A DNA stretch of 64,000 nt from positions 124,279 to 188,278 of the forward strand of contig NZ_QVMT01000005.1 of the NCBI RefSeq assembly GCF_003418935.1. The letters run 5' to 3'. This DNA is from Emticicia sp. C21. Its GTDB lineage: Bacteria > Bacteroidota > Bacteroidia > Cytophagales > Spirosomataceae. Shown one piece after another: positions 1 through 9,000 of this stretch. Both the position numbers and the translations under genes were made by a program. The notes beneath the pieces were generated by a model. That model searched no databases. It had not been told where the DNA came from and saw only the letters and a list, made by a program, of their open reading frames with translations. Each line of letters starts with the position of its first letter. The stretch's first letter is position 1.

Positions 1-1
1 T

Positions 2-673
2 TATACTTCTGGTAATGTAGATCGCGCTTTGATTCAACTGGCATCGGGTCTTGATTGGAATATAAGCAAAATATTGAATTTGTCGAGTAGTCAATCATTT
101 ACTTATGGCCAGCAAAATAAGCTCTTGAGTGAAAGGGAGTTTTTTATCGATGCCCGAGGGACAATTCTACCCGAGAAAACACTTTATAGTCTTGGTTTCA
201 CTTCCTATGAAAAAAGCAATCTGCGGCTAATTCATAACCGTTTTATCTGGGCAGCAGGCTTAGGTTTAAAACTGATTCAAAAGAAGAATGCCTATCTGTC
301 GGTTACGAATGTAGTTCTTTATGAATGGACAGATTTTATAGTGAATAATGAATTTCCTGATAAAGATCTCTGGCGTAATTCTACCCGCATTCAAGGGGAA
401 TATACTGTGGACGGAGGAAAGTTATTTATCTCGCACATGTTACTTTTCCAACCTGGTTTTACACAGAAGAACCTTCGGTGGAATGGCAACCTGACCTTTC
501 GCTATCAGATAACCAAACGAACAGGTATCAGAAGTACTATCGAAAATTCTTATGAAAGCGTAGTAGTAGAAGGGAGGAAGAACAACGATTTCCGTTTGAC
601 ATTCGGCGTTGAATTTGAAAATAAATTTATTTTTGATTTCACTGATACTTTTAAAAAGTATATTACTTTTTAA
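2..673 (+). CDS. DUF481-type outer-membrane beta-barrel protein, 5'-truncated by the window edge
   Basis: The reading frame is open from base 2 and the start lies upstream of the window; the TTG at 29 is only the first start-like codon. About 223 residues are visible. The pattern is alternating aromatic and polar beta-strands with turns and an end rich in aromatic residues (FDFTDTFKKYITF), as in DUF481 (YdiY-like) outer-membrane barrels. Features such as a WRNS turn followed by a strand beginning with GEYT, and an NSYES...GRKNNDFRLTFG strand near the end, fit my memory of Bacteroidetes DUF481 proteins. Function is unknown; outer-membrane location is inferred. It ends 60 bp before a convergent aminotransferase, with a shared terminator hairpin between them. 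Confidence 0.7.
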   Translation, partial: YTSGNVDRALIQLASGLDWNISKILNLSSSQSFTYGQQNKLLSEREFFIDARGTILPEKTLYSLGFTSYEKSNLRLIHNRFIWAAGLGLKLIQKKNAYLSVTNVVLYEWTDFIVNNEFPDKDLWRNSTRIQGEYTVDGGKLFISHMLLFQPGFTQKNLRWNGNLTFRYQITKRTGIRSTIENSYESVVVEGRKNNDFRLTFGVEFENKFIFDFTDTFKKYITF

Positions 674-685
674 TGTAAAATAAAA

Positions 686-718
686 GAAAAAAGCACCTGA
701 TAATCAGGTGCTTTTTTC
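686..718. terminator. Bidirectional rho-independent terminator
   Basis: The stem GCACCTGA/TCAGGTGC has a 3-nt loop and is flanked by A6 and T6, so it can work in both directions. It sits between the convergent DUF481 gene and the aminotransferase gene. Confidence 0.9.
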
Positions 719-733
719 AGATACTTCTAAATA

Positions 734-1948
734 TTAATTCAAAGTAGCTAATGCTGCTTTTACTCTGTTCATTGCTTCAATTAATGCTTCATCAGAAGCC
801 GCTGTTGAAATTCTCAAACAGTTAGGTGCTCCGAAAGAACCACCACCAACCATGGCTACATGTGCAGTTTCTAATAACCACATACATAGTTGGTCTGCAT
901 CTTTGATAATTACATTACCATCTGATTTTCCGAAATAGAAACTGATATCAGGGAAAGCGTAGAATGCGCCATCAGGAACATTTACTTTCACACCAGGAAT
1001 ATCTCTCAATAGGTTAATTACTAAATCTCTGCGACGTAAATAAGCCAGTTTCATCATTTCCGGTGCGGACATATCTTCCCATGCTACAACCGCTCCACGT
1101 TGCGAAATAGAGCTTGTACCAGATGTTACCTGACCTTGTAGTTTCTCAACGCCATCAGCTATCCATTTAGCGGCTGCAATAAACCCTAAACGCCAGCCGG
1201 TCATGGCAAATCCTTTTGCAAAACCATTGACAGTAATTACTCTGTCTTTGATTTCAGGAATTGAGCCAATGCTGAAATGACCTTCTTGCGTAAAGTTGAT
1301 GTATTCGTAGATTTCATCCGCTAATATAAAAACGTTCTCGTGGTATTTAATTACTTCCGCTAGTGCTCTTAGTTCAGCTTCGCTATAAACAGAGCCGGTA
1401 GGGTTGTTTGGCGATGCGTACATCACTACTTTCGTGCGGTCAGTGATAGCTGCTTCTAATTGCTCAGGTGTTACTTTGAAATCGTTTTCAAAAGAACCCT
1501 CAACAATTACAGATTTACCATCTGCCAACTTTACCATTTCAGAATAGCTTACCCAGTAAGGTGCAAGAATAACAACCTCATCACCCGGATTTACTAGACA
1601 TTGTATTACGTTTGCTAATGAATGTTTTGCTCCTGTAGAAACAACGATGTTTTCAGGTTTCCAATCCAGATTATTTTCACGCTTGAGCTTGTCTGCGATT
1701 GCCTTGCGGAGTTCTGGAATACCTGCTACTGGTGTGTAGTGGTGGAAACCGTTGTCGATGGCTGCCTTGGCAGCATCACAAATATGCTTTGGAGTTTTGA
1801 AATCTGGCTCTCCGACAGATAAATTAATGACTTTATGCCCCTGCGCGGCTAATTCGCGCGATTTTTTCGACATACCAAGCGTGGCTGATTCTTCCAACGC
1901 GTTGATTCTGTCAGCGAGTAGGTTCGCTGTTTCAACTAATGCAGACAT
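734..1948 (-). CDS. aspC: Aspartate aminotransferase (PLP-dependent, class I)
   Basis: This 404-residue fold-type I aminotransferase should transfer the amino group between aspartate and 2-oxoglutarate in the cytosol. Visible family motifs are the substrate-side SVGEPDF (44-50), the NNPTG loop (181-185), the ADEIY aspartate that binds the PLP nitrogen (D211), the Schiff-base lysine in NGFAKGFAMTGWRLGF (K245) and a C-terminal R in NCLRIS that would bind the alpha-carboxylate. Length and order match the AspAT Ib subgroup, which in some bacteria also accepts prephenate or aromatic substrates, so exact specificity is not settled. The lysine is preceded by FA rather than the more usual S/SK context. 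It is monocistronic, with a Bacteroidetes -7 element about 100 bp upstream. Confidence 0.9.
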   Translation of the reverse strand: MSALVETANLLADRINALEESATLGMSKKSRELAAQGHKVINLSVGEPDFKTPKHICDAAKAAIDNGFHHYTPVAGIPELRKAIADKLKRENNLDWKPENIVVSTGAKHSLANVIQCLVNPGDEVVILAPYWVSYSEMVKLADGKSVIVEGSFENDFKVTPEQLEAAITDRTKVVMYASPNNPTGSVYSEAELRALAEVIKYHENVFILADEIYEYINFTQEGHFSIGSIPEIKDRVITVNGFAKGFAMTGWRLGFIAAAKWIADGVEKLQGQVTSGTSSISQRGAVVAWEDMSAPEMMKLAYLRRRDLVINLLRDIPGVKVNVPDGAFYAFPDISFYFGKSDGNVIIKDADQLCMWLLETAHVAMVGGGSFGAPNCLRISTAASDEALIEAMNRVKAALATLN

Positions 1949-2348
1949 GATTTTTTGAAATGAAAAGTATAAAATTGTTTACCTTTTAGCTATAATTCTT
2001 AGCCTGTCTATTGATAGCTAAGTACTTATCACTAAAATTCGGGTGCAAAATTAGTTCCTTTCTAAGAAAAATACCATTTTTTTCTACTCTTTTCGAAATT
2101 AATATTCTTTGCACTGTCTATTGTAAATGAATTTAAGGCAAATTAATACATAGTATTTTAAAAAATATTTATCTATACTTTTAATACTTTTATATTTTAT
2201 TTAAAAGAAATTTTAGGTTTTTGATTGAATTTGTTTTAGATGTTTCATTCAAAAATATTATTTCTGTCATCAGTTAAATTTAATATCTTGCCCGCCGAAA
2301 ATAATAGTGATTAAATAAGGTTTACCATTTAAACGTCTATTCCATCAC
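1949..2348. other. 400-bp AT-rich divergent intergenic region
   Basis: This gap separates the aminotransferase (minus) from the DUF4261 gene (plus). It holds the -7 element at 2046-2053 and an imperfect 12-bp inverted repeat at 2218-2229 and 2244-2255 (one mismatch, 14-nt spacer). I see no gene. The plus-strand promoter of the DUF4261 gene is not obvious; TAAATTTA near 2275 is the nearest thing to a -7 box. Confidence 0.5.
2046..2053 (-). promoter_or_regulatory. Bacteroidetes -7 promoter element for the aminotransferase gene
   Basis: On the minus strand the sequence is TAATTTTG, an exact match to TAnnTTTG. It is about 98 bp upstream of the ATG. No clear TTG was found at the -33 position. Confidence 0.45.
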
Positions 2349-3206
2349 ATGGGATTATTTGACATCTTCAAAAGGAAACCATCAGAAGTACCGCCTCAAG
2401 TAGCAGCACAAGAACTTGTTCCAAATGAACCTACTCTTCAATTTGTGAATCTGTTTTATGACAACAAACCGGAAATAAATAAAGATGACATTATTTCGGA
2501 GTTAAAATTGAGATTTAAAAATGTTGATTCTCCGGAAAGTGAAGACTCGTTAGCCTTTTTCTTTCCGGAATATATAGTCAGCATTACCGATAGCTCTGTT
2601 CCTGCGCAAGGAGCGATTTTAAGTCCTGATGCTGAAGTTAATCTGGATAGATTTACAAAAGCTTTTCCGCAGTCATGGCATTGGTCTGAGATAAAAGGCG
2701 TGATGGAAAAATGTAATTTTGAAATCAACCTGACAGACCGTATGTCAAAAAATCTGGCTCATCAGGCAAGATTAGAGTTCTTTCAGAAGTTTTTATGTGC
2801 AGTAGTAACGGTTACTAAGCCTTCAGTAATTTATTTCAGAAATAGTGAAAAGTTTATAAAGCCCGATGATTTTCTTGAAGCCTGTGATAAAGAACAAGGG
2901 GATTTCTTACATGGTGCAATGAACATTCGCTTGTTTAATATAGGGGATGGAGAAGTCTTGATGGATACATTCGGCCTGCATGCCTTTGGCATAGCCGACT
3001 TCGAATGCAGATTTACCAGAAAATACGACCCGGGCGAGATAGCAGGTGTGCTAACCAATATAGCTTATTATGTTTTTGAAACTGGTGATTTAATCAGAAA
3101 CGACACAACTATTCAAGGCATTGGCAAAAATCCGATCTGGAAAACCCGATATAAAGAATCAATGGCTGAGCCTAAGAGGTTGGTAGTGAATGTGATTCCG
3201 AACTGA
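2349..3206 (+). CDS. DUF4261 domain-containing protein
   Basis: The protein is 285 residues, soluble, with no signal peptide. It starts with a short charged tail (MGLFDIFKRKP) like those of small adaptor or immunity-type proteins. The C-terminal half carries what I recognise as the DUF4261 signature: MDTFGLHAFGIADFEC, then a Y/F-rich helix (AYYVFETGDLI), a TIQGIG turn and an ending close to EPKRLVVNVIPN. The biochemical role of the family is unknown; relatives often sit beside toxin or immunity genes, but I see no toxin here. It is followed 85 bp later by an AT-rich unknown gene, and the two may have arrived together. Confidence 0.7.
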   Translation: MGLFDIFKRKPSEVPPQVAAQELVPNEPTLQFVNLFYDNKPEINKDDIISELKLRFKNVDSPESEDSLAFFFPEYIVSITDSSVPAQGAILSPDAEVNLDRFTKAFPQSWHWSEIKGVMEKCNFEINLTDRMSKNLAHQARLEFFQKFLCAVVTVTKPSVIYFRNSEKFIKPDDFLEACDKEQGDFLHGAMNIRLFNIGDGEVLMDTFGLHAFGIADFECRFTRKYDPGEIAGVLTNIAYYVFETGDLIRNDTTIQGIGKNPIWKTRYKESMAEPKRLVVNVIPN

Positions 3207-3225
3207 ATCTTGTGGGACGAACCGC

Positions 3226-3266
3226 GCGACGGTCGCATCCAGTTCACCAAAATCCGGCAGGATTTT
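3226..3266. repeat. Two small hairpins in a GC-rich spacer
   Basis: GCGAC-G-GTCGC (3226-3236) and AAAATCC-GGCA-GGATTTT (3249-3266) lie in an 85-bp spacer that is much more GC-rich at its left end than its neighbours. They resemble a fragment of a dispersed palindromic repeat rather than a normal terminator, since the second stem is not followed by a long T tract. Confidence 0.45.
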
Positions 3267-3291
3267 ATTAATCCCCAATGACCTGAAAATA

Positions 3292-4068
3292 ATGACTGAA
3301 CAAAAATTCTATATAAATAGTGGAACGGAAAAAATCGTTAATTTGGATACCGACCAATTCGGCAATTACATTGTCATTACAAATCAAAATACCATATTAA
3401 CTAACGAATATACAATAAAGATAGATGGAGACGTAAAATATTCCATTATTCGTAAACTTAATAATGATTTTTTTCTATTAACCCATAGCCAAACAAATGG
3501 ATTCAATAATGCATCTATTTTTAATTTCAATAGTCAACTTATATCTTCGTTTAATTTAGATAATGGTATAAAAGATGTCTTAATCCAACAAGATAAAATC
3601 ATTATTAGCTATTTTGATAGATGGGTATTAGCAGGTAAAGGAGCAAGTGGGGCAGGTGTAGCAGTCTTTGATTTTAATGGTCAACAACTATTTGGATTTA
3701 ATTCGAGTGCCATATATGGAAAAATAACAGAGTGTTATTGTATGTGTAAACATGGCACCAATAGAGTGCTACTTTATATTTACTCAAATATGAAATTTCA
3801 TTTAGTAGAATTAAATATTGACACTATGCAAATAGAAATATTTGAGACCCCGACTGAGTTTGATGGAGCTTCTGCTATAGTTAGTAATACAAAAAATATC
3901 TATTTTCATTCATTATTTAAACACACATATGGCTTATTCCTTTATGACAAACTTAACAATAAAGTTAAACGTTATGGTGAATATCCATCATTTTTGAAAG
4001 GAATTAAAAATGGTGTTTTTAATTCTTTCGATGACAATGGGTTTACATTGGTTGATATAAAAGAGTAA
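3292..4068 (+). CDS. Uncharacterised AT-rich gene, possible beta-propeller-like protein
   Basis: I do not recognise this 258-residue protein. It has no signal peptide and no membrane segment. It consists of short beta-strands alternating with Asn/Asp turns in units of roughly 40 residues (for example NFNSQLISSFNLDN, FDFNGQQLFGFNSS), a pattern that suggests a beta-propeller-like fold, but no blade motif is clear. Base composition is visibly more A+T-rich than the flanking housekeeping genes, with many AAT, ATT and AAA codons, consistent with recent acquisition. It follows the DUF4261 gene in the same direction and is closed by a strong bidirectional terminator shared with msrA. Confidence 0.6.
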   Translation: MTEQKFYINSGTEKIVNLDTDQFGNYIVITNQNTILTNEYTIKIDGDVKYSIIRKLNNDFFLLTHSQTNGFNNASIFNFNSQLISSFNLDNGIKDVLIQQDKIIISYFDRWVLAGKGASGAGVAVFDFNGQQLFGFNSSAIYGKITECYCMCKHGTNRVLLYIYSNMKFHLVELNIDTMQIEIFETPTEFDGASAIVSNTKNIYFHSLFKHTYGLFLYDKLNNKVKRYGEYPSFLKGIKNGVFNSFDDNGFTLVDIKE

Positions 4069-4083
4069 AAGCATTCTAAACAA

Positions 4084-4119
4084 AAAAACTCTTCCCACCC
4101 AACGACAGGAAGAGTTTTT
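4084..4119. terminator. Bidirectional rho-independent terminator
   Basis: The stem AAAAACTCTTCC/GGAAGAGTTTTT has a 12-nt loop. It separates the convergent unknown gene (plus) and msrA (minus). Confidence 0.85.
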
Positions 4120-4134
4120 GCATATCAGCCAAAA

Positions 4135-4785
4135 CTACTGATTCTTCTTAGCCAATTTATCCTTAAACACCTTCTCAAATTTTTCTACTTTAGGTCTTAC
4201 TACCAATTGGCAATAAGGTTGGGTACCGTTCAGGTTATAGTAATCCTGGTGATAGTTTTCAGCTTTGTAGAAAGTCTGAGCAGGTTCAATGGCCGTTACG
4301 ATAGGGGAATTGAAAATACCTGCTGTATTTAACTCGGCTTTATATTTCTCTGCCAATGCTTTTTGTTTGTCGTCATGATAGAAAACTACTGAACGGTATT
4401 GCGTACCAACATCATTTCCCTGACGGTTCAAAGTAGTAGGGTCGTGGGTTTTCCAGAAAACTTCCAGTAGTTCTTCAAAAGATATTTTCTGAGGATTATA
4501 AGTAATCTCGGTAACCTCGACGTGTCCAGTCAAACCTGAACATACTTCTTTATAAGTTGGGTTTTTACTTGCGCCACCCATGTATCCCGACTCCACTTTA
4601 GTAACTCCTTCTAATCTTTGAAATACCGCTTCTACACACCAGAAGCATCCGGCACCGAAAGTGGCAACAGCTTTATCTTGTCCTGTTTCTTGATTCATTA
4701 TCGTTTCTTTTTTGTTGAATTTGTAACCTGATAGGGCAATGACACCAATGGCGGCCCCCAATAAAATGATTGATTGTATCTTCAT
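4135..4785 (-). CDS. msrA: Peptide-methionine (S)-S-oxide reductase MsrA, membrane-anchored or exported
   Basis: It reduces the S epimer of methionine sulfoxide in proteins, repairing oxidative damage. The catalytic motif GAGCFWC places the nucleophile at C47, followed by typical MsrA segments (GYMGG, GHVEVTEITY, FWKTHDPTTLNRQGNDVGTQYRS, NYHQDYY). Residues 5-20 form a hydrophobic segment (IILLGAAIGVIALSGY), so the enzyme is probably anchored to, or exported across, the inner membrane rather than cytosolic. The length of 216 residues is usual for a leader plus one MsrA domain; there is no fused MsrB. It is monocistronic. Confidence 0.93.
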   Translation of the reverse strand: MKIQSIILLGAAIGVIALSGYKFNKKETIMNQETGQDKAVATFGAGCFWCVEAVFQRLEGVTKVESGYMGGASKNPTYKEVCSGLTGHVEVTEITYNPQKISFEELLEVFWKTHDPTTLNRQGNDVGTQYRSVVFYHDDKQKALAEKYKAELNTAGIFNSPIVTAIEPAQTFYKAENYHQDYYNLNGTQPYCQLVVRPKVEKFEKVFKDKLAKKNQ

Positions 4786-4963
4786 TAGTTTAACAAAATT
4801 TCTTGATTGAACGTTTTATTGAATAAACGAATTATTAACGATTTGAGTTTGCTTATCGTATCTTTTACTCAATTACGCAATTTATAAATTTCTTATTAAA
4901 AACAATCGCCTATATTTAGCAGAAGTTTTTTAATGCTATCTATGCCTAATTATTTTGACACCC

Positions 4964-5845
4964 ATGAAAAAAATTGACGTTGATGATTTTGTATTTGATG
5001 GAAAAGGAAAGTTTTCGATTAGTGATACTAAAACGAAAATTAAAGATTTTTATGAAGATAAAGAAGATTATGAAACTGCTTTAGCCGACCTGAATAAGCA
5101 GATGGATGAGTTGCAAAGTATGATGTATGCTCATAATCGCTATGGTCTTTTGGTCATATTTCAGGCAATGGATGCGGCCGGAAAAGACGGAACTTTGAAA
5201 GCAGTTTTCTCAGGCGTGAATCCCCAGGGGTTGAATGTGTACTCTTTCAAGCGCCCATCTGATTTAGAGTTGGAGCATGATTTCTTATGGCGCACGGTCT
5301 TGCAATTGCCTCATAGGGGAAGCATCACCGTTTTCAATCGTTCCTATTATGAAGAGGTTTTGGTAGTAAAAGTTCACCCCGAAATTGTAACAAATAGTCA
5401 ACGGCTGCCGTTAGAATTGACTGACGATATGGAGAAGCTCTGGAAAAATCGTTATGAAGATATAACTAACTTAGAGACGTATCTTCATCGCAACGGAATC
5501 AGGGTTGTAAAGTTTTTTCTCAACGTTTCAAAAGAGGAGCAAGCCGAAAGATTAATAGAGCGAATACAGGATCCAACCAAAAACTGGAAGTTCGATGAGC
5601 AGGATGTAAAGGAGAGAGGCTTCTGGAACGATTACCAACAGGCATACGAAGATCTGATTAATGAGACCTCGACTCATAAGTGTCCCTGGCATATTATCCC
5701 GGCAGATGATAAGAAAAATATGCGCCTGATAGTGGCCAAGACTATAGTGAATGAACTGAAAAAGTTAAATATGAGTTATCCTGAATCGGATGCAGAGCGC
5801 CATAAAGAGTTAAAAAGCCTGATTCAAATCATCGAATCGCAATAA
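4964..5845 (+). CDS. Polyphosphate kinase 2 family protein (polyphosphate:nucleotide phosphotransferase)
   Basis: PPK2 enzymes use inorganic polyphosphate to phosphorylate nucleoside mono- or diphosphates. The ATG at 4964 is preferred over an in-frame TTG nine bases upstream, giving 293 residues. Visible are the Walker A-like MDAAGKDGT loop (D70, K74, D75), the FKRPSDLELEHDFLWR segment, and FNRSYYEEVLV (124-134) corresponding to the Walker B region. Length and motifs fit the short one-domain PPK2 group that includes AMP/ADP-phosphorylating class III enzymes; exact nucleotide preference cannot be told. It stands alone upstream of mfd. Confidence 0.85.
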   Translation: MKKIDVDDFVFDGKGKFSISDTKTKIKDFYEDKEDYETALADLNKQMDELQSMMYAHNRYGLLVIFQAMDAAGKDGTLKAVFSGVNPQGLNVYSFKRPSDLELEHDFLWRTVLQLPHRGSITVFNRSYYEEVLVVKVHPEIVTNSQRLPLELTDDMEKLWKNRYEDITNLETYLHRNGIRVVKFFLNVSKEEQAERLIERIQDPTKNWKFDEQDVKERGFWNDYQQAYEDLINETSTHKCPWHIIPADDKKNMRLIVAKTIVNELKKLNMSYPESDAERHKELKSLIQIIESQ

Positions 5846-5970
5846 TTTAAACATGCGCTATAAAATCTAATATTTAACAAAATACGATATAATTAGACCC
5901 TAAAATCGACTTTTTAGTGTAAATTAACAAAGTATTAATACCTCTGAAAGACAGTTTTAGGTTTATTTTT

Positions 5971-5978
5971 TAAATTTG
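5971..5978 (+). promoter_or_regulatory. Bacteroidetes -7 promoter element for mfd
   Basis: TAAATTTG matches TAnnTTTG exactly. It is about 64 bp upstream of the mfd start. The -33 element is weak. Confidence 0.5.
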
Positions 5979-5990
5979 TAATAATATTCA

Positions 5991-6015
5991 GGACGCAGGA
6001 AAACCTTTTGCGTCC
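5991..6015 (+). promoter_or_regulatory. Leader hairpin upstream of mfd
   Basis: GGACGCA pairs with TGCGTCC around an 11-nt loop that can itself fold (AGG-AAAA-CCT). It is followed by a pyrimidine-rich stretch, within the predicted mfd 5' leader and ending 26 nt before the GTG start. It could act as an attenuator or simply end an upstream transcript. Confidence 0.45.
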
Positions 6016-6041
6016 CTTTCTTATTTATAAAACTCTGAAAG

Positions 6042-9000
6042 GTGGAAGTAAAAGACTTATTAAAAATCTATAGTGAAGACGCTTTTATTCGTACGGCTAT
6101 TGAAAGCGTAAAGACGAGTTCTGCCATACAACTGAAAGGTTTTGCCGGAAGTTTAGACGCCATTTTCGCCAGCGTCAATTATCAGGTTAATCCTCAACAC
6201 AATCTTTTTATACTCAACGACAAGGAAGACGCGGCCTATTTTTATAACGACTTGCAAAATCTGCTCGGTGAAGAAAATGTATTCCTTTTTCCGATGTCTT
6301 ATAAAAAACCTTATCAATATGAGGAAATTGATAATGCAAATGTACTTCAAAGAGCCGAAATCCTTAATCAATTGAATAATGACAAGGCCAACCTCATGAT
6401 TGTGACTTACCCTGAGGCACTATCAGAAAAAGTAATCAATAAGAAATCACTCATTGCGAATACCCTGCAAGTGAAAGTCGGCGAGAACTTCGACATCAAT
6501 TTTATTTCAGAGTTGCTCATTGGGTATGATTTCGAAAAAGCGGACTTTGTTTATGAGCCGGGGCAGTTCTCTATCCGTGGGGGTATAGTTGATATTTTCT
6601 CTTACGCCTCTGAATATCCTTATCGTATCGAACTTTTTGGCGATGAAATTGATAGTATCCGTTTATTTAACCCTGAATCTCAATTATCGATGCAAGCGGT
6701 TAACCAAATCAACATTATACCCGATGTTCAGAGCAAGTTAACCCAGGAAACAAGAGAGACTTTTTTCAATTTCATTCGCAATACGAGTAATATATGGATA
6801 AAAGACGCAAGTTATACTTTTGATGCCATTGACGATTGTTTTAAAGTGGTAGAGCAACATTTTCAGGAAATTGTGGGTAGAAGCGGAGGTATAAAAGTCA
6901 TTGAAAATCCTGAGGCTTTGTTTGAAACCCGCCGAGGCTTTCAGAATGAACTCAAAAAATTTAAAATCATAGAATTCGGTACAAAGAGCTACTATAAAGA
7001 TGCTGAAAAATTAACTTTCCAGAGTAAAAGTCAACCCTCATTTAATAAAGACTTCAAGCGCCTGATTGATAATATCAAAGAAAATCAGTCGAAACATTTT
7101 ACTACTATTATCTCGGCTGAATCTTTGAAACAGCTGAGTCGACTCAATGCCATTTTTGAGGAGATTGACCCCTTCACTAAATTCAATTCCTTGCAGATGT
7201 CTTTGCGTGGTGGTTTCATAGACGAGCAAACTAAAGTAGCCTTTTATACTGACCATCAAATCTTCGATCGTTACCACCGTTTCAAGGTGCGTGACAAATT
7301 CAGCAAGTCAAAGGCCTTAACGATGAAAGAGTTAAGGGCATTACAAACAGGTGATTTTGTGACACATATTGATTATGGTATCGGCCGCTTCGCAGGGCTG
7401 GAAAAAATAGTAGTAGGTGATAAAGAGCAAGAAGCCGTGAGATTGATTTATAGAGACAATGATATCCTGCTAGTAAACATTCACTCCCTACATAAGATTG
7501 CCAAATACTCAGGCAAAGAGGGTACACCTCCGGTGATGAGTAAGCTAGGTTCTGCCGAATGGGAAAATAAAAAATCAAGAGTCAAGCGACAGGTAAAAGA
7601 CATTGCCAAGGAACTCATTGGCCTTTATGCCAAGCGCCGCATGGCTCCCGGTTTTGCTTTTGCAAGAGATGGTTTCATGCAAGCTGAATTGGAGTCGTCA
7701 TTCTTTTATGAAGATACCCCAGACCAGGCAAAAGCCACTGCCGATGTAAAAGAAGATATGGAAAAACCGTATCCAATGGACAGATTGGTTTGTGGCGATG
7801 TTGGCTTTGGTAAAACAGAGGTGGCTATCCGTGCAGCATTCAAAGCTGTGGCTGATAGCAAGCAGGTAGCTGTTTTAGTACCGACTACCATCCTGGCTAT
7901 GCAGCACCATAAAACCTTTGCCGAACGATTATCTAAGTTGCCAGTAAATGTAGACGAAATAAGCCGTTTCAGAAGTACTAAAGAGATTAATGAAACCCTT
8001 AAAAAGCTCAAAGAAGGCAAGATAGATATTCTGATAGGTACACATCGTATATTAAATAAAGATATAGAATTTAAAGATTTAGGCTTGCTTATTATTGATG
8101 AAGAGCAAAAATTTGGAGTAAAAGCCAAAGATCGTCTGAAAGAAATGAAACTGAATGTAGATGTTCTGACGCTTACTGCTACACCAATTCCCAGAACCTT
8201 ACATTTCTCTTTAATGGGTGCACGAGACTTATCGGTTATTTCTACGCCTCCACCAAACCGCCAGCCCGTTACAACAGAGGTTCATGTATTTAAAGAAGAG
8301 TTTATCAGAGATGCTATCAGCTATGAATTGAAACGTGGCGGGCAGGTATATTTTGTGCATAACCGTGTAAATGATATTGAATCAATCGCTAATATTATAT
8401 TACGGTTAGTGCCTGATGCGAAAATTGGTATTGCGCACGGACAAATGGAGGGAGATCGTTTGGAAAAAGTCATGATGAAATTCATTGAGGGCGACTACGA
8501 CGTATTGGTTTCCACGAACATCATTGAATCTGGTTTGGATATTCCGAATGCGAATACCATTATTATAAATCAGGCACAAAACTTTGGTATGTCAGATTTG
8601 CACCAGATGCGCGGTAGGGTAGGGCGTTCGAATCGTAAAGCTTTCTGTTATTTATTAACTCCACCAATATCTGTTTTATCAAGCGATGGACGTAAACGTC
8701 TACAAACCTTAGAAGAATTCTCAGATTTAGGTGATGGTTTCAAGGTTTCTATGCGAGATCTGGATATCAGAGGGGCCGGAAATTTATTAGGCTCAGAACA
8801 AAGTGGGTTTATAAATGACTTAGGCTATGAGACTTACCACAAGATTCTGGATGAAGCCGTGCAGGAATTGAAAGAAAATGAGTTTAAGGACTTATTTATG
8901 AAAGAAATGAACGGCTCTTCAGCTGGTTTACATTTACCAGATTGCCAGATTGAGACTGATTTACAAATTATCATTCCAGAAAATTATGTGAGTAATATCT

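Noticed and set aside
4955-4963. TTG start nine bases upstream of the PPK2 ATG
   Set aside because: A normal ATG follows at once and gives the usual N-terminus; nothing supports the TTG.
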